From Microbacterium mangrovi (GTDB lineage: Bacteria; Actinomycetota; Actinomycetes; Actinomycetales; Microbacteriaceae), in NCBI RefSeq assembly GCF_000802305.1, contig NZ_JTDK01000027.1, positions 16,209-80,208 on the forward strand: a DNA stretch of 64,000 nucleotides. The letters run 5' to 3'. A model generated the notes under the pieces. The model searched no databases, was not told the DNA's origin, and saw only the letters and a list, made by a program, of their open reading frames with translations. Made by a program: the position numbers and the translations under genes. This document shows, piece after piece, positions 26,114 to 33,953 of the stretch (position 1 is its first letter; each line of letters opens with the position of its first letter).

Positions 26114-26982
26114 GCGCCGACTCGGCGGAGCTTCGCCATCGGCGCGAGCTCGCCCGGGAACACGCGCTTCACGCCGTCGCCGAGGGCCGCCTCGATGACG
26201 CGAATGTCGCGCACCAGGTGCTCGAGGCCTGCCGGCTCGAGGGATGCCGCGTGGTCCGAGCCCCACATGGCGCGGTCCAGGGTGATGTGGCGCTCGACCG
26301 CGACGGCGCCGAGGGCGACGGCGGCGAGCGAGATCTGCAGACCGCGCTCGTGGCCCGAGTAGCCGACCGGCACGCCGGCGTAGCGGTCCCGGAGGGTCGC
26401 GATCACCTTGAGGTTGGCCTCTTCCGGCTCCATCGGGTAGGTCGAGGTGGCGTGCAGGAGGACGACCTTGTCGGTGCCGAGCACGCCCAGGGCGCGGTCG
26501 ATCTGCTCGATGGTCGACATCCCGGTCGACAGGATGATCGGCTTGCCGGTGTCGCGCAGCGCCTCGAGCAGCTCGAGGTCGGTGAGGCTCGCGGAGGCGA
26601 CCTTGTGCGCGACGACGTTGAGGTCCTCGAGGAAGGCCACCGAGGGGACGTCCCACGGCGACGCGAACCAGTCGAGGCCGGCCAGGGTGGCATAGTCGCC
26701 GATCTCGACGTACTGCTCGCGCTCGAACTCGACGCGGTAGCGGTACTCGAGGTAGGTCATGGTGCCCCATGGCGTCTCGCGCGGGACATCCCGCATGTGC
26801 TCGGGGGTGGAGATCTCGGGGGTGCGCTTCTGGAACTTCACCGCATTGGCGCCGGCCTTCGCGGCCACGTCGATGAGCTTCTTGGCGAGCTCGACGTCGC
26901 CGTTGTGGTTCAGGCCGATCTCGGCGATGACGTAGGCGGGGTTTCCTCCGCCGATGACGTTGTTTCCGATGGTGACGGTCAT
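26110..26982 (-). CDS. neuB: N-acylneuraminate (sialic acid) synthase, NeuB family, lacking SAF domain
   Basis: A 290-residue TIM-barrel enzyme condensing phosphoenolpyruvate with an N-acyl-hexosamine to make a nonulosonic acid. It has IAEIGLNHNGDVELAKKLID, VKFQKRTPE, STGMSTIEQID, LLHATSTYP, VGYSGHERG and VERHITLDR...GSDHAASL. Typical NeuB proteins have about 340-350 residues with a C-terminal SAF (antifreeze-like) domain; this one ends soon after the barrel. It is preceded by a 156-bp gap, so it may have its own promoter. Confidence 0.92.
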   Translation of the reverse strand: MTVTIGNNVIGGGNPAYVIAEIGLNHNGDVELAKKLIDVAAKAGANAVKFQKRTPEISTPEHMRDVPRETPWGTMTYLEYRYRVEFEREQYVEIGDYATLAGLDWFASPWDVPSVAFLEDLNVVAHKVASASLTDLELLEALRDTGKPIILSTGMSTIEQIDRALGVLGTDKVVLLHATSTYPMEPEEANLKVIATLRDRYAGVPVGYSGHERGLQISLAAVALGAVAVERHITLDRAMWGSDHAASLEPAGLEHLVRDIRVIEAALGDGVKRVFPGELAPMAKLRRVGA

Positions 26983-27034
26983 TTCGGATTCCTCTCGTAG
27001 GTCTGCGTCGTCTTCCCTCAGAGAAGCGATCCCA

Positions 27035-27131
27035 GGTGAACGAGCGGCGACCTCCGGATGACCCTGAGAGGACCCTGAGGCATCGGGCTGCGGGCCATTC
27101 GGCGATGGCCGGTGAACGATTCGCGACCTCT
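27035..27131. repeat. Direct repeat in the neuB upstream gap
   Basis: GGTGAACGA followed by CGACCTC occurs twice, 76 bp apart (27035-27053 and 27111-27130), with one or two mismatches between. Related pieces (CGGCGACCTC and GGGTGAACGAAC) lie upstream of the first gene of the cluster at 30688-30724. They may be operator repeats for the glycan operon. Confidence 0.4.
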
Positions 27132-27138
27132 GCGCCGT

Positions 27139-28293
27139 TCAGCGCGCGCGGGCGTCGAGCACCCGGTCCGCGAGCTCGCGCACCGCACCGTCGCCGCCGT
27201 TCCGGGTGAGCACCACGCGCGCGGCGCGGCGCACCTCGGGGCGAGCGTCGGCGACCGCCACGGGCCAGCCCACGAGTCCCATCACGGCGAGGTCGTTGAC
27301 GTCGTTGCCGAGGTAGGCGACGCGCTCGAGCGGGATGCCGGACTCCTCGGCCCAGACGCGCAGAGCGGCCGCCTTGTCGTCGACGCCGTGCAGCACGGGC
27401 ACGCGGAGCTTGTCGGCCCGGGCGCGCACGACCGGGTTGGTCTCGGTGGAGAGGATGAGCACCGGGATGCCGGCCTTGCGCAGCAGTCCCACGCCCATGC
27501 CGTCGTCGCGGCCGACGCGCACGGTCTCCCGGCCCTCGGCGTCGACCAGGACCGAGTCGTCGGTGTGCACCCCGTCGAAGTCGGTGACCACGGCGTCCAC
27601 GTCGATCGGCTGCGGGGTCTCCAGCAGCGGCGCGAGCGCGGAGGCGATGGCGAGCTGGTGCTCGTCGTCGATCTCCACGGCGGACGCCTCGGACACCTCG
27701 ATGATGGCGGTGCGCCCGAAGAACCGGTGCTGTGCGGTGCGGAACCCGGCCGCATCGAACGCGTAGAACGCCCCCGTCTCGAGATAGTGCGGTTCCCGGT
27801 CCTGCCGGCGCGGACGGTGGGCGGCGTCGTGGTTGATCGCCTCCGCGGTCCCGTCGGCGGTGCGCCCCCAGAGGAATCCGTAGGTCTCGAACGCGGAGAA
27901 CGCGCTGTCGTATCCGCCCTCGCGCACGGCGGCGACCGCCTCGTCGATGCCCGCGCTCGGGATGAACGGCGAGGTCGCCTGCAGGAAGACGATGGTGGTC
28001 ACGTCGATGCCGGATGCCTCGAGCTCTCCGACCGCGTGCAGCAGGGCCGACTCGGACGAGGCGGTGTCGCCCGCCAGCGCGGCCGGACGCGGCACGATGC
28101 GGGCCCCGGCGCCGGCCGCGACCTCGGCGATCTCCGCATCGTCCGTGGTGACGACCACGAGGTCGACGCGCTCCGCCGCCACGGCGGCGTGCACGGCGCG
28201 GGCGATGAGCGGCACGCCGCCCACGCGCCGGACGTTCTTGCGGGGCACGCCCTTCGACCCGCCGCGGGCGGGGATGATCGCGACGGTCGTCAT
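27139..28293 (-). CDS. neuA: CMP-sialic acid synthetase fused to HAD (KdsC-like) phosphatase
   Basis: A 384-residue bifunctional protein. Residues 1-225 are a NeuA-type cytidylyltransferase (IIPARGGSKGVPRKN; FLQATSPF) that activates a sialic acid with CTP. Residues 228-384 are a KdsC-like HAD phosphatase (VVTDFDGVHTDD, ILSTE, GNDVNDLAVMGLVGWPVAV), expected to remove phosphate from a sugar acid 9-phosphate. The fusion resembles the two-module animal CMAS. Its start overlaps the upstream gene's stop (ATGA). Confidence 0.9.
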   Translation of the reverse strand: MTTVAIIPARGGSKGVPRKNVRRVGGVPLIARAVHAAVAAERVDLVVVTTDDAEIAEVAAGAGARIVPRPAALAGDTASSESALLHAVGELEASGIDVTTIVFLQATSPFIPSAGIDEAVAAVREGGYDSAFSAFETYGFLWGRTADGTAEAINHDAAHRPRRQDREPHYLETGAFYAFDAAGFRTAQHRFFGRTAIIEVSEASAVEIDDEHQLAIASALAPLLETPQPIDVDAVVTDFDGVHTDDSVLVDAEGRETVRVGRDDGMGVGLLRKAGIPVLILSTETNPVVRARADKLRVPVLHGVDDKAAALRVWAEESGIPLERVAYLGNDVNDLAVMGLVGWPVAVADARPEVRRAARVVLTRNGGDGAVRELADRVLDARAR

Positions 28294-29648
28294 CGGCCCT
28301 GCAGCGCCTTCATCGCGCGACCGAATCGTCGCTGAGCGCCGCTGATCGTGAGCCGCAGCTCCTCGGTGCGCGTCACGTCGCCGGTGGGTGTGAGCGCCCG
28401 GGAGAAGAACGTGTGGCGTCCGCCCGGCAGCGACAGCTCCGCGAGCCGGCGCCGGGAGAAGTACCGCTGGCGCTCCGCCTCGTCCATGCTGTGCAGCATC
28501 CGCTCGGCCCGCGGCCGCAGGTGCGACATGATCATCGGCTGCATGCAGTAGCCGACGGCATCCACCAGGCCCTGCAGGCGTGCGGGGCTGCGGTACGGCG
28601 AGTCCTTCCGCGTCAGCGCGTCGATGATCGTCACCGGCACGCGGTTGCTGTTCTGGAACGGGTCGAGTCGGTGCAGCAGGAGCTCCGTCCCGGCCGATGC
28701 GATGGGCAGGCCCAGCACCGCGTGCGCGCTGGTCAGCGCGGACGAGAATCCCGCGACGACCCCCACCGTGTTCAGCCGCAGGGCGAGCACCTCGGCGGGC
28801 GCAGGGCCCGAGTACATGGCCCACTCGAGCCCGGTGTCCCGCGCGTGCGCGGCCAGGGCGTCGACGATGGCCGGCGGCGCGGACGGGTGCGGCTTGAACA
28901 CCACGCGCTCGGCGCCGAGGGCCCTCGCCCGGCCGATCATGTTCAGCTGCATGGTCTGCTCTTCGTCCGCGGTGACCAGCCCGAGCTCCGCGAGGTACTG
29001 ACCGAGCACCAGCGCGGTGCGCGAGCCGGATGCCGCCAGGGAGTCGAGCCGCGCGTCGGCGACGGCGGCGGCGACCTCGTCGAGCACCGCCCGCATCCGG
29101 TCGGCGGCCACCGCCACGCGCACGGCGCCCGTCTCGGTGAACAGCACGGGCTCGACGCCCGGCACCACGTCGGCATATGCCACCGCGCGCATGCGTCCGG
29201 TGATGCTGCGGCCGAGACGGTCGCGGATGGGCGAGTAGGTCATCAGACCGTCGCCGATCACGGTGAGCGGCGCGGCGAAGAACACCGAGGCCAGGGCTCG
29301 CGACGGGGACACCTGCGGACTCTGCAGATAGAGTTCGACGTCGTCGCTGCCGAGACCCCATGCGGTGCGCAGCAGGCGTTCGAGCAGCGGCAGCTCGCTC
29401 TCCGGCGGATTCCACAGCGTCGGCGGGATCGGCGCGATCAGGTCGTTGAGCGACACCACCTGGTCGAAGCGGCGCAGCAGCCCCGACATGAACGCGAGCT
29501 CTCCCGGCCCGGAGCCGAGCTCGGGCACGAGGGCGGCGTTCACCGACAGCAGGATGCGGTGCGGTGTCTCCGGGATCTCCCCCGCGTCGATCGCCGCCGC
29601 GGCGGTCATCAGGCCGTAGGCCGAGTTCAGCACGAAGATCTGGGCCAT
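28290..29648 (-). CDS. Polysialyltransferase-family protein
   Basis: A 452-residue protein of the alpha-2,8-polysialyltransferase type (PF07388-like): MAQIFVLNSAYGLMTAAAAI start, IGDGLMTYSPI, VFKPHPSAPP (KPHP-type motif) and GVVAGFSSALTSAHAVLG. The HP and SS motifs are the ones used by bacterial polysialyltransferases. It would transfer sialic acid from the CMP-sugar made by the next gene. Overlaps exist on both sides (ATGA with neuA, one base with the GT2 gene). Confidence 0.82.
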   Translation of the reverse strand: MAQIFVLNSAYGLMTAAAAIDAGEIPETPHRILLSVNAALVPELGSGPGELAFMSGLLRRFDQVVSLNDLIAPIPPTLWNPPESELPLLERLLRTAWGLGSDDVELYLQSPQVSPSRALASVFFAAPLTVIGDGLMTYSPIRDRLGRSITGRMRAVAYADVVPGVEPVLFTETGAVRVAVAADRMRAVLDEVAAAVADARLDSLAASGSRTALVLGQYLAELGLVTADEEQTMQLNMIGRARALGAERVVFKPHPSAPPAIVDALAAHARDTGLEWAMYSGPAPAEVLALRLNTVGVVAGFSSALTSAHAVLGLPIASAGTELLLHRLDPFQNSNRVPVTIIDALTRKDSPYRSPARLQGLVDAVGYCMQPMIMSHLRPRAERMLHSMDEAERQRYFSRRRLAELSLPGGRHTFFSRALTPTGDVTRTEELRLTISGAQRRFGRAMKALQGR

Positions 29649-30622
29649 CAGCGCACCGCCCCTCGCGTGAAGCGGGCGAGCATCCGCCGCCGCGGTTCCG
29701 ACATGCGCCGCAGCGCGTCGTCGACGTAGCGGGGCGGCACCGCCTCGATGAGGTCTCGCACGCCGCGACGCAGATCGGTGCGCAGCGCGGGGGTCATCGC
29801 GCGGGAGCGTCGCAGGTGATGCGCGCACACCGCGAGGGTGGTCCATACCGCCTTCGGCATATAGAGGTCGACATCCCGGTCCGCGGCCACGATGTCCAGC
29901 GTCTGGCTGAAGGCGGGGAGGAAGTCCAGCTGCCGCCGGTCGGCGATCTGCGTCAGCGAGGTCGCGACGCCGCGCCGGTAGAGCAGGGCGGGGGCGTCCA
30001 CCACCGCGAAGGACCGCGCGGTCAGGTGCAGGCGCCAGATCCACGGGCGGTCCTCGGCGGTGAACAGCCCCTCCGGGAAGGCGGCCAGTCCCTGGTCGAT
30101 CAGTCGGCTGTGGAACATGCCCGCCCAGGCATACGGATAGTCGACCATCGTGGTGTCGTCGTCGGGCAGGATCGCGTCCCGCGGCGAGCAGACGACGCCG
30201 CGCCACGGGTGGGGAGCCCGGATGAGCTGGCGCCGGCCCTCGGTCACTGTCACGTGATCGGTGCGGACGAAGTCGGTGTCGAAGGCGTGCATGGCCTCGG
30301 CGAGCGAGGCGAGACGGCCGGGAGCCATCCAGTCGTCGCCGTCGACGAAGCAGAACAGGTCGCCCTCGACGTGCGCGAGCCCCTGGTTGCGGGCGCTGGC
30401 GAGCCCGACCGGGCTGTCGTTGCGAAGCAGTTCGGCCGAGCCGAACCGGGATGCCGCCTCCCTCATCCGCTCGCCGGTGTCGTCGGACGATCCGTCGTCG
30501 ATCGCGACGAGCTTCAGCGCGTCGGGGTCGTCGAACTGCCGCGCCAGTGTCGCCAGCGTGGTTCCGATGAAGGGGCCGGCGTCTTTGGCCGGCAGGATCA
30601 CAGTGACTTGCGTGCCTGTCAC
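29648..30622 (-). CDS. Glycosyltransferase family 2
   Basis: A 324-residue GT-A enzyme: TVILPAKDAGPFIGTTLATL, VAIDDGSSDDTGE, NQGLAHVEGDLFCFVDGDDW with the DXD metal site (DGDD), and AEDRPWIWRLHL as the likely acceptor loop. It probably starts the glycan on which sialic acid residues are added. Start GTG 30622 opens the five-gene cluster; 30623-30729 holds no gene and is the likely promoter region. Confidence 0.9.
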   Translation of the reverse strand: MTGTQVTVILPAKDAGPFIGTTLATLARQFDDPDALKLVAIDDGSSDDTGERMREAASRFGSAELLRNDSPVGLASARNQGLAHVEGDLFCFVDGDDWMAPGRLASLAEAMHAFDTDFVRTDHVTVTEGRRQLIRAPHPWRGVVCSPRDAILPDDDTTMVDYPYAWAGMFHSRLIDQGLAAFPEGLFTAEDRPWIWRLHLTARSFAVVDAPALLYRRGVATSLTQIADRRQLDFLPAFSQTLDIVAADRDVDLYMPKAVWTTLAVCAHHLRRSRAMTPALRTDLRRGVRDLIEAVPPRYVDDALRRMSEPRRRMLARFTRGAVR

Positions 30623-30729
30623 GTCGCTCCCGTGGTCTGTCGGTGCACCGCAGGTGCGGTCTCCGGCAGGTTCTCAAGCCGCGGTGACACTCCGGCGACC
30701 TCGAGGCAACGCCCGGGTGAACGAACCCC

Positions 30730-32181
30730 TCAGCCGGCGTGATCGCGCGTGGCCCACCAGTCGCGCAGGCGGGACTCGGCCTCGTCGGAGCTGATCTCGC
30801 CCTCGTCGAGGCGGATGTCCATCAAGAACCGGTACGCCTCCCCGACGTCGCGACCGGGCGGGATGCCGAGGATCGCCATGATCTCGGTGCCGCCGAGCGC
30901 CGGGCGCAGGGCATCCAGCGCCTCCTGCTCGGCGAGCTCGGAGATGCGGCGCTCGATGTCGTCGTAGGCGCCCGCGAGCCGCGCGGCCTTGCGCCGGTTG
31001 CGCGTGGTCACGTCAGCGCGGGTGAGGATGTGCAGGCGTTCGAGCAGGTCGTCGGCATCCCGCACGTACCGCCGCACCGCGGAGTCGGTCCACGCGCCCT
31101 CCGCGTAGCCGAAGAACCGCAGATGCAGCTCGATGAGGCGTGCGACGGCATCGATGGTCTGGGAATCGAAGCGGAGCTCCTTGAGGCGCTTGCGCGCCAT
31201 CCGCGATCCCTTGACGTCGTGATGGTGGAAGGTGACGCCCCCGCCGGCTTCGAGGCGGCGCGTCGCCGGCTTGCCGATGTCGTGGAGCAGCGCGGCGAGC
31301 CGCAGGGCGACGTCGGGTTCGGCGCCGGGATGCCGCGCCTTCTCCAGGTCGATGGTCTGCTGCAGCACGGTGAGCGAGTGCTCGTAGACGTCCTTGTGAT
31401 GGTGGTGCTCGTCCATCTCGAGCTGCAGCGCGGGGACCTCGGGAAGGAACTCGTCCATCAGACCGGTGTCGACGAGGATCCGGATGCCGCGCGCCGGATC
31501 GTCGGTCTGGAGCATCCGCACGAGCTCGGACTGGATCCGCTCGGCGCTCACGATCCGCAGGGTCTGGTGCAGGCGCTCCATCGCCTCGAGCGTGTCGGGA
31601 TGCACGTCGAAGCCGAGCTGCGAGGCGAAGCGGGCGGCGCGCATCATGCGCAGCGGGTCGTCGCCGAAGCTCACCTTCGGCTCGATGGGCGTGCGCAGCA
31701 CGCCGGCCAGGAGGTCTTCGACTCCTCCGGTGGGGTCGACGAGCGCCCGCTGGGGCACGCGCAGCGCCATCGCGTTCACGGTGAAGTCGCGGCGCACGAG
31801 GTCGCCGTCCAGGGTGTCGCCGAACTCCACGCTGGGCTTGCGGGTCTTGCCGTCGTACGCGTCGGCGCGATAGGTGGTGATCTCCACCTGTTCGGCCGGG
31901 GCGCCTTGCACCTTGATGCGGGCGGCGATCGTGCCGAACGCGCGACCGACATCCCACGTCTTCGAGGCCAGCGGCGTGACGATGCGGAGGATGTCGTCGG
32001 GCCGTGCGTCGGTCGTGAAGTCGAGGTCGTGGGTCGGGCGGCCGAGCAGCGCATCGCGCACGGGACCCCCGACGATGGACAACTCATGGCCGGCGTCGTC
32101 GAACGCCCTGGCGAGCGCGGCGACCACCGGCGAGTCGGCGAGTGCGCCGAGGCGCGCGATCCCCTCGACCATGTTGAGCAT
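30730..32181 (-). CDS. pcnA: CCA tRNA nucleotidyltransferase
   Basis: A 483-residue class II CCA-adding enzyme. The polymerase head has GGPVRDALLGRPTHDLDFTT with catalytic DLD; RRDFTVNAMALR and the RMMRAARFASQLGF neck follow. A C-terminal HD domain (LLHDIGKPATR; HHHDVKGSRMARK) is usual for the actinobacterial form. It repairs or adds the 3' CCA of tRNAs. The chromosomal position near murJ is conserved in actinobacteria. pcnA is the symbol used in these genomes; cca is the functional alternative. Confidence 0.93.
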   Translation of the reverse strand: MLNMVEGIARLGALADSPVVAALARAFDDAGHELSIVGGPVRDALLGRPTHDLDFTTDARPDDILRIVTPLASKTWDVGRAFGTIAARIKVQGAPAEQVEITTYRADAYDGKTRKPSVEFGDTLDGDLVRRDFTVNAMALRVPQRALVDPTGGVEDLLAGVLRTPIEPKVSFGDDPLRMMRAARFASQLGFDVHPDTLEAMERLHQTLRIVSAERIQSELVRMLQTDDPARGIRILVDTGLMDEFLPEVPALQLEMDEHHHHKDVYEHSLTVLQQTIDLEKARHPGAEPDVALRLAALLHDIGKPATRRLEAGGGVTFHHHDVKGSRMARKRLKELRFDSQTIDAVARLIELHLRFFGYAEGAWTDSAVRRYVRDADDLLERLHILTRADVTTRNRRKAARLAGAYDDIERRISELAEQEALDALRPALGGTEIMAILGIPPGRDVGEAYRFLMDIRLDEGEISSDEAESRLRDWWATRDHAG

Positions 32182-32224
32182 CCCACGAGCCTATCCGGCG
32201 CCCCCTGGACAGCCCCCGAGCCCG

Positions 32225-33754
32225 TCAGTCGGCGAAGCGCAGCATCCCGATGAAGAGCAGCTCGCGTACCCGGGGCACGAGGTCGGCGCGCAGCGCCGCG
32301 GCATCCGCGTCGAGCAGTTGCGCGATCGCGTCGATGAGAACGCCCACGGCGAGGTCGCCGTCGCACGCCCCGACCAGGGCGGCAAGCGCGGGGTCCGCTT
32401 CGAGCACGCGGGCGAACCCGCCGCCCTGGTGCAGTTCGATGACGCTCGGCGCCTCGGCGCCGGGCAGATGGTGACGGGCCTCGGTGACGTCCGGGGCGGT
32501 GAGCAGCACCGAGGCGGCCACGGCGGCGTCATCCATCCCGGACACGCGGTCCCAGGCATCGAGCGAGCGGGCCAGGGCCGCGCCGAGCCCGGCCTCGGCG
32601 ACCGGCTGGAGCACGCGTTCGTACCGGGCGAGGCGGGCAGAACCGGTGGCGCGCCGCAGCAGCACGTAGCCGAAGCCGATCTCGCTCACGCCGCGCGCCT
32701 CGAAGTCGTCGAGCCACGCGCCGAGCATCCGGTCGTACTCCGGCGAGCCGGGCAGCGTGCCGGCATCCCGGATCCACAGCTGGGCGTACGCGACCGGATC
32801 GAGCCTTTCCCGCTCGATCACCCAGGCATCCAGCGGAATGCCGGATGCCGCCACCCACTGCCGCACGCGGTTGAGTCCGTCGACGCCGTCCTTCGTCTCC
32901 CAGTTGCCGAGCAGCTGCGCGACGCCGCCGGGGGCGAGGACCCGTCCGACCGTCTCGACGAACGAGGCCACGACCCCGTCGCCGATGCGGCCGCCGTCAC
33001 GGTACTCGTACGCGGGCATCTCGTCGGTGCGCGGCGTGATGACGAACGGCGGATTCGACACGACGCGGTCGAAGAGCTCCCCGTCGACCGGCGCGAACAT
33101 GTCGCCGAGGCGCACGTCGATGCCGTCCACGCCGTTCAGCAGCGCGTTCAGCCGGGTGATCGCCAGGGCGCGCGCCGACACGTCGGTGGCGACCACCGCG
33201 TCGGCGAACAGTCGTGCCCGCAGCGCCTGGATCCCGCATCCGGTGCCGAGGTCGAGCACGCGACCGGTGGGCACCGGCAGCTGCAGCCCGGCGAGGGTGA
33301 GGGATGCCCCGCCGACGCCGAGCACGTGGTCTTCGGGGAGTGCGCCGTGCAGCGCCGCCTCGTCGAGGTCGCTGGCGATCCACCACTGTCCGGCGCCGGT
33401 GTCGTCCACCCAGTCCTGCGGACGGATGAGGAGCTGGGGATGCAGCATCCCGCCGTCGCGCGCAACCGCGCCGAGCGCCTCGAGGCCGGCGACGCCCGTG
33501 GCCGGGAAGGCTGCGGCCACCGCTTCGGCCGGGACCGGATCGCCGATGCCGAAGAGGCGCGCGATGGTGGCCAGCGGGTGGTCGTCGCGCGCGAACGCGC
33601 GGCGCGCCGGCAGCGCGTCACCGCGGCCGATCGCGGCATCCGCGGCGGAGCCCCACAGCTCGCGCAGGCGGTCCGAGCGGAAGCCCGCCGCGTGCAGGTC
33701 TGCCGCGAGCCGGCGGCACAGGTCGGGATCGGGGTCGGGAAGCTGGTGCACCAC
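32225..33754 (-). CDS. SAM-dependent methyltransferase (HemK/RlmG-like)
   Basis: A 509-residue protein. A helical N-terminal region is followed by a class I methyltransferase domain: VLDLGTGCGIQALRARL (SAM motif I), ATDVSARAL and the catalytic VSNPPFVITPR (NPPF motif of N-methyltransferases). A C-terminal extension of about 170 residues is helical. The NPPF motif points to methylation of an amide or base nitrogen in protein or RNA. Start GTG 33754 (adjacent GTG 33751 is possible). It is divergent from the DUF6049 gene. Confidence 0.88.
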   Translation of the reverse strand: MVHQLPDPDPDLCRRLAADLHAAGFRSDRLRELWGSAADAAIGRGDALPARRAFARDDHPLATIARLFGIGDPVPAEAVAAAFPATGVAGLEALGAVARDGGMLHPQLLIRPQDWVDDTGAGQWWIASDLDEAALHGALPEDHVLGVGGASLTLAGLQLPVPTGRVLDLGTGCGIQALRARLFADAVVATDVSARALAITRLNALLNGVDGIDVRLGDMFAPVDGELFDRVVSNPPFVITPRTDEMPAYEYRDGGRIGDGVVASFVETVGRVLAPGGVAQLLGNWETKDGVDGLNRVRQWVAASGIPLDAWVIERERLDPVAYAQLWIRDAGTLPGSPEYDRMLGAWLDDFEARGVSEIGFGYVLLRRATGSARLARYERVLQPVAEAGLGAALARSLDAWDRVSGMDDAAVAASVLLTAPDVTEARHHLPGAEAPSVIELHQGGGFARVLEADPALAALVGACDGDLAVGVLIDAIAQLLDADAAALRADLVPRVRELLFIGMLRFAD

Positions 33755-33953
33755 CCCTCTATTCTGGCTGCGCAGTCGCTTCAGGATGCCGCGCCCGCCG
33801 GCCGCCCGGCCGGGTCCGTTCCGGCATGCACCGGCCGCGCACGGCGCGCGCTCGGCTGGTCCCGAGGTCCCGCCCCGTAGAATCGGGGCTGATCGCGGGG
33901 TCACTTCCCCGCACCGACCGGCGTGCGGGCCCTCGCACCGGACCAGAGCTTTC

